From: Echinococcus granulosus
Lineage: Eukaryota; Platyhelminthes; Cestoda; Cyclophyllidea; Taeniidae
Direction of reading: 5' to 3'
NCBI RefSeq assembly: GCF_000524195.1
Contig: NW_020170416.1
Coordinates: forward strand, 384,250 to 448,249
DNA: 64,000 bases
Below, in pieces: positions 50,301 to 63,239 of the stretch. Position numbers and translations under genes: made by a program. The notes below the pieces were generated by a model that was not told where the DNA came from, did not search any database, and worked only from the letters and a program-made list of their open reading frames with translations. Every line of letters starts with the position of its first letter. Position 1 is the first letter of the stretch.

Positions 50301-51829
50301 AAAATAAACAACTGAAGCGGATGATGTCCTACTGCATAGTTCCCTACCCGTTTTGGACCTTGTTCCCTCCCAGGATCTAACGTGGTTAGTTTTTTTCTCT
50401 TCGGCCGTGGCATTACTTCCTGCACCATCAGAAAGAAGGAGTCAATGTGGAAGATATTGTGAAAGTCTAGAAAATGTTCCACAACACGCAAATCCTATGT
50501 ATCAATCATCATTCTTGCAAAATTTCTCTTTAAAACCAGCGCAGGATTAGTACGTCCTTACAACACCGTCCAAGTCCCTTTCCCCTCTAGAACTTTGGTG
50601 TTGGATAAAAATTCTTTTAAAATTAGTGCATCTATGCAGCTGCGCAGGTATATCACTCACATTGCCTCTGGAGAAGGCGTGAGTTGCACGAGTCTGGGAG
50701 TTGTTGCATCAAAAGCGCACCACAAGTAGCACTACATTATCATTCATTGACCTGGAAGATAATCGACATTTCGGTATTGATTACCCTTACATGTTCCAAG
50801 AAATTTAGTTGATCGACATGGCATGTCAATCATCTTAAACTCAGGAAACTTTTCATTGTCAAGCAACTACCTGAAAAAGGACCTCGACATCTAACTTTTC
50901 TTCACGATTACCATATATGATTTGCTATTCAAAGCTCCTCTTCCAATTCTATCCCAAAACTGCTTTACTCTGCATTACTACTCTCAAAATTTAAGCAGGA
51001 GATGAAGACCTCTGTAAGAACCAATAAGAGAGAAACAGCTCCACCGGACGACCAATCAGAAGGCAAGACGCCAGGAATGCGTCACCTCTGTGAGCAGTAG
51101 TTACTAACTTTAGTAGTAACATAAAAGAAGTTACTCTGGCTCGTTAAATATTAGTACTTTTGCCATTTATCACCACTTGCTTCATAGTGTTGCGTGTCAA
51201 TAAGGAAGAGTACTGGAGAGAGGATTTAGCTCTCCCTAAATTTTGGGTGGCGGGCAATTTGATTGCAAATTAAGCAAAGTAATCAAATTGCTTCAAGGTT
51301 ATGGGCTAAGCAAAAAACACCCCAATTTGAGCACCTCCTATCTGACGGTCTGAGTAATTGACTCTGCCTCCGGGAAAGTGCTACTTTTGAATAATTGGCA
51401 AAGATGCGTCGGCATGGAAATAATACACCAGCCATTATCGATCTTCAGTGAGGGAAATATATTATTGGTTTTTTAATCAATAAGCAGGTGATTGATGCCT
51501 CATTTAAACTCGTGGAACAGTGGCGGGTTGTTCTGTGCAAAAAAACTTGCGAAAAACTTTTAAAGACGTTTTACAAAAGAAATTATCTCTTAATTTGGTG
51601 TGGAATAAAAATAATTTTACTGTTGTAATCTCTCTTTTTTCTTTTTAAAAATCAAGGTTTTTTGTCAGTTACGCTGGCTGCGTGACGCATTAACTTCGTC
51701 GTGTATATCCTTTTTTTCTAAATCATTTCCTCTCCCCGCGTTTTTGTTTATGAAATAAGTCAGCAAATGATGGCATAATTGGTCAACTAATAAAATGTCC
51801 CCCATAGGCACCGAGAGGTTGTCTACCTG

Positions 51830-51851
51830 CACCTACTAATTATAGTAGGTG
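51830..51851. promoter_or_regulatory. Near-perfect palindrome centred on ATTA
   Basis: CACCTACTA and TAGTAGGTG form a perfect 9-bp inverted repeat around ATTA. The centre contains a homeodomain-type TAATTA word. It could be a dimeric protein-binding site, or simply a small hairpin. Confidence 0.4.
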
Positions 51852-52315
51852 TATGTTTTTTGAAGTCTAATGACACTCATTAATTATGGGTGGAACGTAA
51901 CAACGGATTCTCAGTTAAAAACCCAATCATGCATGTTAATAAAGGGTTTGCCTTTATCCAATTGCCAATCTCCTGAAATATGCAAAGATTATTGAGTATA
52001 AATTTATTTTCGTCAGTTAACTGTGGCTAGATATGAGCTGGAATGCACAAATTTATTTTCTTATTTTGCTCTTGCAGGGAAGTTATAAAAATATTTTTAT
52101 ACCTTCCAGAACTCTTTTAGATACTGCATTTCATCGCGCTTGTTAATTATTTTTGTGTCATTTAATATCCGTTTTAGACGAAAAAGTTGATTATGTCACT
52201 GACAAGTCATTAATGCAATCAGCTTCAAGGGAGATTAGACACCTGTCAATACTCGAGTTGGCATATTTAATCGATAACAGGGGTAGGCGCGGCAGAATAT
52301 ATCACTCGACTCCTA

Positions 52316-52380
52316 ATTGGCTACCCTAAGTTAGCTAAACCAATCGTAGCAGCCAGCCTTACGCATTCTATTCTTATTGG
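52316..52380. promoter_or_regulatory. Cluster of three CCAAT/ATTGG boxes
   Basis: ATTGG at 52316-52320 and 52376-52380 and CCAAT at 52340-52344, all within 65 bp. These are NF-Y-type core motifs. No start site or TATA box was assigned. Confidence 0.35.
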
Positions 52381-54541
52381 CTGAGGCAGTTACAGTATTC
52401 CAGGGGCTGTGTAGTCACCGCGTAACCTGCTAAATTTAGTACCTGAAGGACGTAAATTTGACAGATGAGTTGCCAGGATTAGTATTCAAGCCATTTTGTA
52501 AAGTAGGTTAGCGTCTAACAGGTTAAGAATCTATGTTAACTTTGTGAAATTGACTCGTATTTCGCCATTTGTGTTTTTCATTCTCATCAATTTTATTTCA
52601 AATGTGATGCATACGGGGAGTTGGGACTTTGTTAGTGGTATGTGAATTCGTCTGAGTTACCTTATTTAAAAAAGCGAACAAATTGTGGTCAACAAAATGG
52701 GTTTCATTGGTTGTTATTAAGGCAGTTTATGAATTAAACGATACTGAAACGCTGAAATAGATTTTTTTGCTCCTGGTGATCTCATTATTTTTAATTTGTA
52801 GTAAAATGTTTTACTTAGGTGACGTTTGCTAAGGACGAAGTAGATTGCAGGATATTTTTATGCACGTAGTGGATCCACACGATATGGCTTTTGATTTAAA
52901 CTGGCCACTCCAATTTCTTTCTTCGAAATGAATTTAATTGGTTGCAACACCAAGTGCCCCATTATAAGATTACATTCTATCACTGGTTTGACTTTCTTTA
53001 CACATACCAATCCGATTCAATATCAATAAAAAGGGCTTACTGCCAAAGCAATCACATTAACCTCGGTTCAAAGTTGTTCGCGGCTGGTCTTTGTGTTATG
53101 ATTTTGTAACCCATTGTCTTGTTGCTATAATCTTGCCAACTGGCTTTTTCATAAACAATATTTTTATTAATTTATACTTTGATTTTTCAAAAGTTGGCAG
53201 TTTAGGATACCTTTGTTAAAAACCTAAAATTCTGGCCACCATTGACTAATGAAGGAATAAAGTTGCCTCTTTAACTCAAAAGTAGATCCATTTGTTGCCA
53301 GCAGGACAAAATATTTCAATGATTAGCTCAATTTTGGAAAAAGTGAAGAGCAGATGTTATACAAATACCCTAATACTATAATTTGCATATTTAATTATTA
53401 CCCGATCCCAATTTTTTGTCTATCGTATACATGGGGTCATTTTGATTTATCTTCTAAGAAATCACACAAGATTACTGATTACTGTGTCATTCCCTAGTCC
53501 TTATTTTAGCCCATTTTTTTCCAGTGGACGCAAAACAACTCTGCCGTGTGGTGAAGAGACAAAAATGATAGAGTCACTTAAGTGGTTTTTGTATTTAGAT
53601 GAAGTATACAAAACATGATGTGAATTTAGGGACGCACGTCTTAGTGGTTGACTTTGTAGCGGCTAAAAGTACCAAATTTTATCCATTTTTTGACAGATAC
53701 TATCCACAAGTTGTAGGTGTCTGCTGAATATATCGCTTTTTAAATGTAATTTTTTATAATTTTTAGAATTAAAAAGCCCTCATTAATCAACCTGGCTTAA
53801 GTTACATAAAGGAAAAATGCTGGGCCATACAATGGCGAAACTATTTTATTTTACCAGTTTTTTTACTAAACTAAAGAGTTTATGATATTTATCTTTCTTT
53901 TATTTAACATTTTGAATAAAATTTAGATGTGAGCGTGGATTGCCTCAAATTTCAAAAATTAAATTACTCCTAAGATTATACGGTAATTCAAATGGCTTTT
54001 TTAAAGATATTGTGCAGTAAATTAATTAGCCCATTCATTTGTTAATAGGCCTGAAGTTAATAAACCGAATGGCGATGACAAAGGTGAGATGTATTTAAAA
54101 AAGACATTCTCTTTATTCTGTCATGGTATTTGGGTAATTTTAAAAGCGGCTCAACATCACCCCCTTTGACTAAAAATGTCCATATATGATCAATGTATTT
54201 ATACAGCAAGGGGATGATATTTATTTGGAATTATTTTTAAATAAGCAAAAAAGTTCTAATATTGTACATGGCATACCTGTATAAAGTTGAAGGTCTTCCA
54301 TAATGTATGCTTGTGAATTTTTTCGAAATAAAATTATACGTAAATGCAAAACACTGCGAACAATCTACTTATTTTAACGAAATGAGTAGCATGCAAAAGA
54401 AGCTCTTCTTCCCACATCTAGGTTTTAAGCTGACTTCCAAGAATTATTCAAATTGTCTTCAATTGCCCGTAATCGAACTGCTCCCCGGATCTCCCGGACC
54501 TTCGCCTATGCTACTGACCGCGCTTCACTCCGCCTCGTTTC

Positions 54542-54757
54542 ATTGGTTCAAGTGGTTTAGCACGCATCTCTAATTGGTTCGCCCGATGACGCAATCACGC
54601 GCCTGCGATTGGCTGGCATTTGCGCGGCCTGCGAGGAGCGGCGTATTTAAGGCGGTGCACTGCAGAGTGAGCGGATCATGAGTGAGGCTGGACAATGCCA
54701 CACGGAGGCGACAAACAAACGCTCTGGGCTACTGACTACCCTCACCCGTTGTGCAAG
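54542..54757 (+). promoter_or_regulatory. TATA/CCAAT promoter-like block with a possible first exon
   Basis: Three ATTGG boxes (54542, 54573, 54608) precede a GC/CpG-rich stretch and a TATTTAAG TATA-like box at 54644-54651, a classical core-promoter spacing. A TGACGCAAT word (CRE/C-EBP-like) lies at about 54587. Transcription would start near 54675. An ATG at 54678 opens MSEAGQCHTEATNK and reaches a GTGGGT donor at 54758 after 27 codons. That ATG is so close to the inferred start site that the first exon may instead be non-coding. No downstream exon was identified. Confidence 0.5.
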
Positions 54758-55706
54758 GTGGGTTACTCACAGATGCATGCATGCACGCAGTATACGTGCG
54801 CGCGTGCGCTCATGGCTTTGTACTACTGGCGAGGGTAGTTGTTGGTTCACTCAAACATCTTCATCTATTTTCCTTCTCTCTTGAATTTAACCCATCTGTT
54901 TGTCAGTTTTTATATTAACAGTGCTCGAATTATTCCCTTGATCCGTAAATACCTTTTCTGTAGATGCACAAAAGAGCCACGCTAATAGAAGCATTGAACC
55001 TATGAAAGCCCTATTTTCTTCTTGAGGCTCTTCAGTTACACTTGAAAGTGTTTATTTCTTTAAGCACCAATAGCAAAATGATTTAAGCGTTTGCTACTTT
55101 TGTGTTTTGTCGTACACACGGATTGCATGAGGCTCTGCTACTTGCCTATCCTGTCTCCGGTCCCCTGCTCTTTTGTGCACCAAGAATAAAGCTTCTTCCA
55201 TGCACCTATGACTTGTAACTACTTCAAGGTGTGGTTTTAAAGATATAGCACTACTGGGAAGGGATGGAAGGGGATGTCTCTCGTCTAGCTTGTACGCTCA
55301 TCAGTCGGAAATGGAAAGCATAGTTGACAAACTGGATTTGCTGACACGTGCTCTAGTCATCTAGTTTACCTATTTACATTACTGAATTTCAACTGATGCG
55401 CGTTTGGTAACCAGCTTCATTTTCCTCACTGATGTCACAATAATTTCAATCTATGTTACGTGCAAATTAGCCCTGTGAGTGGGGTTTTGAGAGGTAGCTT
55501 TTTTTAGTCTACGAAAGGAGTGGGGCGGGGAGGAGAGACCGCGATTAGATTCCAAGTCATTAATTTTTGTAGGCATTTGATTTTCCTGCTTCTTCTTGTA
55601 AAGGCTTCAACTCCAGAGCTTTGACAGTCTAAAATTTGTTACGGAAATGTGGAAAGGAACTTTTGCAGGTGCAAGATTGCCATCGTTTCGATATTTCTGA
55701 TGTCAA

Positions 55707-55722
55707 ATTTGCATATGCTAAT
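55707..55722. promoter_or_regulatory. Back-to-back POU octamers
   Basis: ATTTGCAT (55707-55714) is immediately followed by ATGCTAAT (55715-55722), a one-mismatch form of the reverse-strand octamer. Single perfect octamers also occur at 53381-53388, 58344-58351 and 61124-61131. This is a consensus binding site for POU-domain factors. Confidence 0.4.
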
Positions 55723-58343
55723 GAACACAGATCGACAACATTAGGTGGTGGAGGCAAAAATTTGATGGTTGGTATACCTGTTTTTGGCTGGATCAAAGGA
55801 GTAGAGAAAACTGCTTGATTTACTTCCATTTGTCTGGCACCAAGATTTAACCCTATGTTGGAGCACACGAAAGTGACATTATTGACTGAAAAGGAAAGGC
55901 AAAATGTTGAATCTCTTCTTGCTCATAACAGCACTCCCAGACCTCCCTGAAGCCATAAAGAAGTACACTAAATAGAAAAGAACAGCTTGACATCGGGGTA
56001 GAGGAAGGCCTGGAAGACAAGGAACGCGGCCAGAAGGCCCAGCCTCCGGGATGGTGGAACGACTCTCATGGTCAAGCGATAATTGGCATATACGTCTGTT
56101 GATTGACATTTTACGGTTCCGTTTGTGAAGGCACCAGCTAAAGTCACCACCTTTTAAATGTGATTGCCGCCTCTGCAAAAAAATAACATCTTGAATAAAT
56201 CCAAGAGAAGATGATAGTATTTTTTAGTGTTTTTGATTACGTATTCAGTGACCTGAAGAGGTCATGCGGTTTTCAACAGGGGTTGTTTTGATAACCCGTT
56301 TCTCGTAGAAACTTGCGCACAGCATAAGGTCTTATTGTCCGCTACCATTTCCTGCGCTTCTCGTTATTTTTTTAAACCTTGTTCACCAAAAACTACAAGT
56401 TGGTAGTTTTTCACTCCTTTCACATGGCTTATAGAATCGTGCCTAATTAAAGGATTGTTTGTCACCTCACCTGAGCGTTAAGCGAACGAAATCACCCAAC
56501 ACTTCTGATGCTAGCGTTACTTTATTCCCACATTTGTTAATAAGGACTGTAGGTGCAACTGTTTGCTGTTCGTGAGAAACAGCTAGGCGATCCGTATTTT
56601 GAAAGGAGAAAAGAGTTACTGTTCCACCCTCATGTTCCGTATTTCTTCTGACTGTGTTCCTTTAAGTGATGAATATTCCTTTCCTCTTGGTATTAGGCGA
56701 TCACCCTCCAAGCTGAACGGCTGAATATAAAAGGGTCATAAAAACTAAGGTGCCAAGGCCTCGGTCGTTCGCTATTAGGGCAGAAATGTTGAATAATTGA
56801 GTCCAACAGAAATTCTTGCAGTTGCTTAGTTTTACATCACGGAAATCCATGACTGTCATTTCTGGAGTTTATGCGACCAACCTAAAACCATTATACTGAC
56901 CATACTGGAACATAGATTTTTCAATTCGTCGGTATATCTAAATTTCCTTCAGAGATGATAATTTAGGTTTATGGGTGGGATGCAACTTCCCGACAGGTCA
57001 TTGCATTTGGATATGAACTAAATGAATTTGAGTGGTGAAAAATACAAGTTTCTAAGATATTTGTGCCTATTTGAACCAGTTAGAAAAGAGGTATTTAGTA
57101 AAAAGGAATTTAACAACTTTTTGGAAATGTGGTTTATATGTAGCTTAACTTTATGTCTAAGGAATGTGGTACACATGGTCTACTGCTATTTCGGTCTCGA
57201 AATCATGAGAATGGAATGCGCCGACAACCAATGAAATTAGGAGAACGCCCACCACATTCTTTTGTGCACTGTTGGTATACTTTACGAATGAAGTAATAAA
57301 TTTATTAAAGAAGCAGAAATTTCTTTTTAAAATGCAGCCCAGATGACATTTCTTTATGACATCCTGTGCCTTTGTCAGGGACATAGATACTACATCCACA
57401 ACGCAATGAATGATTGCTCTATTGTTATTTTTTACCTAGGAAAGGGTTAATTAGCATAGTTTCCTAAATAGTTGAGGAGAGTTGGCTTTTTGACACAGTT
57501 CACAGAAGGTCGGCTCTACATTTTCTCCTATTTTTATTTCATCTGCTATTTAATTGAAAGATGAAAGCAGCCCAAACTAAATAACGAAACTAGGAAGAGA
57601 ATTACATGAGCTGCCTAGAATTTGGTAACATTTTGAATGGTGGGCCCCGTCTTGGCACCTGTGGTCAAAATCGTTATCGATCGGAGTTCCCCGCTTAATT
57701 CCAAATGCCAAATTCACACGACAAGGCAGCTACTCGTTTGCCATCGATTTTATCGATTTTCAATAAAGATAACGGGTTTTAAGTGTGCAAAACTTATTCC
57801 TATTATAAAATGAATAGGGTGCTATCGTACAAAAATTCGATGAGAACAAGGTCATGCCTTAACCTCCACTTTTGTCAGTCGAAAGGATACGTGCCAATTT
57901 CAAAAATACTTAAAAACTATCTCCTTACTTTGGTTTATCCTGAACGGTATAAGGAAATTTAAAATTTGCCTAGCCTCATTGGAATGTGGCACACTTTGCC
58001 CACATCTTGCACGGAAAACTCCACAGTGGTGTATGTTTAGTTATCCACCAAATGGACAATGCTATACAGTTTATGAATGACGAAAAAAACATAAAATCCT
58101 TAAAAAAATAAAAAATTTTAACCTTACATTCCCTCTTCTATTTGAGTTTTGACAAATTATTTACCAAAATCTAAAAATCATTCCTTATTGTAATAACGCC
58201 TCTTGATTGATGGCCATTTTAAAACTTCAAGTAGAAAAAATGCAGTTCTTTTACCCATTATTTCATGGCACTCTCTTTTCACTTGGTCAAGAAATTTAAT
58301 TACACTCTCTCTTCATTCCTGCCGATGCAAGCGGAATGTACTG

Positions 58344-58433
58344 ATTTGCATATCCGTTGTCGCCTTGTCGACCAATGAGAGGGCAGGAGTGACGCGCAGC
58401 ATTACGTGAAATGCTGACTACACACTAGCCAAT
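58344..58433. promoter_or_regulatory. Octamer plus two CCAAT boxes
   Basis: ATTTGCAT at 58344-58351 and CCAAT at 58372-58376 and 58429-58433, with CpG-containing sequence (GTGACGCGC) between them. This resembles a small promoter or enhancer. No TATA box is seen. A further CCAAT/ATTGG trio lies at 58786-58878. Confidence 0.35.
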
Positions 58434-61019
58434 CAGACTCCGCCTTCCCATTTGGGTGTGGTTTTAGGCACTTGCCCAAAATTAGCAACTTGAACAATTG
58501 TAAAACAAGTTGCGACGCTCTAAAGCGTCCGTTTTTCCCCTCAATACAATTGCCTAGTTTGAAGGTTGGGACGTAATTGTGATAAGATGGCAGCTTCCCA
58601 TAGAGGAACGATGTCTCCCTCACAGTCTCTTCGGATAGCCACAGGACGAAGAAGATGGTGATGATGATAGGGAAGTGGATTCCATTAAATTGACTTATTG
58701 TTACAATGTTGGCGTTTTATTTATAAAGTTTGTTACACGGGTTCTTCAGCCTCCGTGACATAGTGGTGTTTTAATCCCTCTAACTATTGGCCATTGTTTG
58801 GGCGATGAAAGCTAATTCCCTCAAATTTTGAAACTGAAAAGTCCCCACTGGCTAACCAATAGGAACTTTAGTTATTGGCTGTTAAACTAACTTCTATTTA
58901 AGTAATAAAACATTGTTGCTATTACGATCAGGGTCAATCATGTAAACGATAGGGGAAATCGGTTACCTGGGTTATTAGCTGCCACCTTTACCTCTCTCCA
59001 TTTGCTTTCTCCCCCAGTCTCGACCACTTAAAGGCAATCGGTATGCTGCCTTCAAATTTTCTTTCCGTTAGTAGATCCTCACCGGAGAAAGGGGTTGGGG
59101 AAAATTAGTAACCGGACAGCAGGCCTCCCTCGCCTCTTCGACACAGCAAATTTTTTCCCCTGACACACAGACGCGAAAAACAACATTTTAATGGTAGTCG
59201 GTAGGATACACGCGCTGTGTGATGCTACCCCAGAATGAGAATGTGCTTGTTTATGCCAGCTACCGAGACCTTTGCTTGCATGTCGGTGGAGTGACTGATC
59301 AAAGCACCTAACCCGGCAACTCAACCTAGAAAATGGCCTTCCACTCTGTGTTTGATGAGTGGATTGTTGTTGTCGCTGCGTCTCGATGACCCCTGCTTTT
59401 CTAGCCTTTATTTGACTTGTTTTTAGCTCCACGATTCCGCATCTCTTGTGCACAGAAGTGGAGGGGGAGGGACACCGCTAAGGTCAGAAATTCAGCCGAC
59501 TGAAACTTAGTGGGATCGTATTTCCATGTCCCTAGGAGACACTGGGATTTGGCCAGCTTATTCTTCACAGATTGGAAGTAGACCGATGCACTGCTTACTG
59601 TGGACTGCGATTGTTGATGCACTTTCGTTCACCGCAGTCTGACGGCGGTCCCAAATTACGAACTTCGGTGACGCGGATTCCATTACAGAGGTTATGGCAG
59701 AGGAGGTGAGGTTTTTCAAATTTGAGGTTTACCTACTGTGATCCGCAAAGTGACACACCCACACAGGAAACCACCGATTTTGCAGTCCATTCAAATTTAT
59801 TGATTTTCCTCCAGTTGCTGGAACCTAATGAAATCTTGCAGGACAAGTCCTCTATCTAATGGTTAAATCAAATCTAGTTTTCTTGATTTATGCCGTTTTT
59901 AACTTTTAAACTTAAAAAGTGGTGACTGGTATTATTTTCCAAAGTATTTTGTTTATTTAACTGGTAATATTCACGACTGGAAGACGGAATTTTTTACTGG
60001 CTACCAGACGTGCCTTGAGACTGGTGCAGTAACAGGGAGAGAGGGAGAGAGACGATTTTTTATGTCACGAAAATAAAGCAAAATCAAGTTTTATTCATGA
60101 GATGCTTTCAGCCCTCCCGGCTGATGTAGAGCGCGTAGCCGAGGCTCAAGGCCATTGGAAGGCCATCCAACAGGTGTCAACGCGAAATGAGGGGTCAATT
60201 CTAGTTAAAGGACTTATTTATTTACTTTGTTCCTCAACTGTACTTTAATTTCAATATAAAAGCGCTAATTACAACGGGGATGGAGAGAGGGAGCGAGGGA
60301 TGGAGGGAAAGAGGGTGATTCCGATCTCGCACAGTATTTCTCGCATTCCTTCAGCGGTAAAAAAGAGGACCGTATATTCTTATTCCTCCACTTTTTGGGT
60401 AAACAGACTTGTGGTGGCGGCGGTGGATCAGCTGTCAATTTTTTTTACCCGAAACAGGTTAAAGTGAACTTTAGAAAGGCCGCTTAATTTAATTAAAAGG
60501 GGAAAACATTTTGAATTATTTGTAGCAAATCACTTTCGTTTAGTTTACAAAATCGGAATTCTTGAAAGTCAAAGTAATGCAATTATCTTGCTAGGATTTT
60601 ATGTTTAGAAGCGAAAAATACTTGCAAGAGCTTTTCCAATTAGGCTAAATGGGAAGAATAATCATACGACCCAGCTGACTACTTGTTAATGAGATTAGTA
60701 GGGTTGCCTGTGAATTAAAATCGGAACTTAACGAATTTTACATAAAATTATGGCGCCTAAAAGATGTGAGAAGGCTTGCGATTCAGTCAAAGAAGTTACC
60801 AATGGACTGGATTACATGGGAGGTCTTTGTCGATAGATTTCGGTAGATAAAATCAGGTGGGATGACTTCTGCTTTTTTAATAAATCATTTATTAGTTTTT
60901 AACGTTTTTAGGATTTTTGCATTAATTTGGGGAACTTGTTAACACTTCTCCTTCCCATAAATCTTATGGCGAAGTTTAAAAAGGTGCATATTGAGGAAGA
61001 TAAGGGGAAAAATTACTAG

Positions 61020-61093
61020 ATGTCGCCCATGGTGTCTCCATAACTTCACCTCCAAGTTCCGTATGGACATCAACCGCCTCTTCTACCTTCCAG
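61020..61093 (+). other. Short exon-like ORF with strong third-position C bias
   Basis: After TACTAG, a 74-nt segment reads CRPWCLHNFTSKFRMDINRL and then FYLP before a GTGTGC donor. Codons such as AAC TTC ACC TCC AAG TTC and GAC ATC AAC CGC CTC TTC TAC are C-biased as in expressed genes, in contrast to the AT-rich surroundings. An NFT sequon is present. No family or partner exon was recognised. Confidence 0.3.
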
Positions 61094-62373
61094 GTGTGCC
61101 TTTTTGATTAGCCGAGGCAATTTATTTGCATGACTGACTGCTCTTAGGGACGGTCCTCTCCTTTACTAGGAGGAATTAAGTGCGTCCAAGCGTGGACATA
61201 GATATAAGGTGTAAATGTCGCGAAGTCGGTAATTCGTTACTTGATCTTTTTTGGGTCTCTTGGTCTCTGTAGCTCCAGCACGCTATAAGTCAACCAAATA
61301 TAATGTCAATATTAAACATGGGTGGCAGCATTGACACGTACTTAGAACAGGAAGACTGCTTTTCTCACCTTAAGGCACCAGTCTTTGGGGGAATTATCAC
61401 TGGAACCAAATTTAACCATCCATCAATCCCGTATCCATCCATCTTCTAGTGGTTCCCCATCATAATCATGTTGGCCAAATCCTTTCTAAGCTGGACATTC
61501 TTCCACCGCATATCTCACCTCCACCAAAAGCAGGACGAAAATTTTGCCTCCAGGCTTTTACCTTATCTCCGGAAAAGAAATCAACCCAGCCCAATAACCA
61601 GACAGGCTCCCACCCAAACTGCCTCCTCCGAACTATAGTACACGGTGCGGGAGGTTGAATTAAAGGGGCAAGTGGTCGACTGGTGTGCGCATCAACGTTT
61701 TGTAGTCCAAAAAATTTATCTCCGGTACTTTATAAGTCATCGAGTGTCACCAGATGTCAATCTAGCAAGCTCCACCAATAATCGTACTAGCATTTTTGGT
61801 CATCCCATGCACCAGGACCTCCACTTCTGGGCCTGGACTGGCATCCATGTGGCGTCCGAGTTACCTTCGAAGGCGGTACGAAGGTCTGAACGGAAGGCGG
61901 CAATGTTGCATGGTCTAACCTCAATGTCGTCAGGACGGAGACCAAATTACGGCAAACTGGAAAGCTACTTCCCCAGACTTAATGAAGTAGCATGAAACAA
62001 AAGATCTAAAATTCTACTTAAAAAGCTGATTTCTGTTTGGCATAGAAGTAGAGCCAACACATTTCAACTATTCGTAAATGAGTCGAAAAGACAAAGTGAG
62101 GGCAGAGCTGAAGACACACCATGCAGCAGAGACAACTGTTACTAGAGTTATCCATGTCTGGTAATAATTTTTACTTCAGTCGGAATTTTGACGGTCGTGA
62201 GTTGGGCATTTCAAAAGTCAGGGGCATATGAAATCGGGGGTTGGGGCGGAAGAGAGTGGTTGGGAGGGGACTGGAGGAAGGGGGAGAGGCTATGAGCACC
62301 TTTTATGAAAAGCTATTTCACACATTTTAATTAGTGAATGGATGAGACGGTTTTTAGTGAAGGAGGCCCTTAC

Positions 62374-63164
62374 CAATCATTTCATCGGACTGTTGTGAGG
62401 ACGGAATTTCTAGTGTATGGACAGCATCGTCTTCTGTGACTGAAGCTGGCAAATGTACTTCCTCCTCCTTCTTCCATTCGACAAGGATTTTTGTTCTTTT
62501 TTTAGCTTTTTTAAAGTATTTCAGCTAAACACAAGCAAATAACAAAGAACTTTACAAAGCTATTTATAAACCACTGCTCCGGTTGCATTAGAGGCTCAAT
62601 TTTTGGTAGAATATCAAATACACGGAAACCGACTTCCTTTTTTTTTACTTGAAACCTTCAGGATCTACGTGGTTATGCAGAGTCATTAATCACTCGGAGA
62701 GAAATAAATGCCACGTGTTTGGGAACACGGGACAATAGAAATCAGCAAACACAATTCTTGAGAAGTAAAAACCCCCCTTTTTAAAGCGACTTTTATAAGT
62801 GAAGATCATAATGTTGTTATATTTCTAATCGTCATATTAGATTTTGTAAACATGGATAACCTAGGAAAATGTCATTCTCGACATTCGGTACTTGCACCTC
62901 TTTTTAATAAACACGAAGCAGGTTTTCCTTATTATAGTAGCCCTTTCGAAATCCTGTTAGTGACTTTCGGCAATTAACATGTGGCGTTCCACTTTTGCAG
63001 ATAAAAGTAGCAGTTTCACCCACTTTTTAGGTTTCAAGTGAAGTCGATTTAAATTATTCTATTTAAAAAACCGAAATACCAATCTGGTTAACGTCGGTGA
63101 ACACCCCTACAAGATTCAGCAAGTATTCATCCGAGTTTGTTGAGGAACGAGGTGCATTGGTATC
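62374..63164 (-). CDS. Two exons of an unrecognised minus-strand gene (partial)
   Basis: On the minus strand, exon 63164-63111 (TTTCTAG acceptor, GTAGGG donor, 18 codons, DTNAPRSSTNSDEYLLNL) joins in phase 0 across a 586-nt intron to exon 62524-62374 (GTTTAG acceptor, GTAAGG donor, 50 codons plus one base). The second exon reads LKYFKKAKKRTKILVEWKK, then an acidic/Ser stretch (PASVTEDDAVHTLEIPSSQQ) ending SDEMIG. Composition suggests a soluble, charged and probably disordered linker or cytosolic region. The 5' part probably lies beyond the right edge, and further 3' exons must lie to the left but were not found. The consistent splice signals and phases argue for a real gene. The product is unknown. 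Confidence 0.5.
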
Positions 63165-63239
63165 CTAGAAAGTTAAAATCAGTAAATCCGCCTACAAATT
63201 TGGGCGACCATTTCCGCTGAATTTTTGTTGTACAAACTA

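Larger units (their letters stand above)
44363..62373. other. 18-kb AT-rich, gene-poor stretch
   Basis: Apart from the small features listed, no conserved coding sequence was seen on either strand. Homopolymer runs occur (15 C at 46136-46150, 13 G at 47128-47140). TAATTA-type words, ATTTGCAT octamers and CCAAT/ATTGG boxes recur. It may be regulatory DNA or intron of a large gene whose exons were missed. Confidence 0.45.

Noticed and set aside
59079..59622. Two adjacent minus-strand frames of 124 and 73 codons
   Set aside because: Neither begins with ATG, splice signals do not connect them, and composition is unremarkable.
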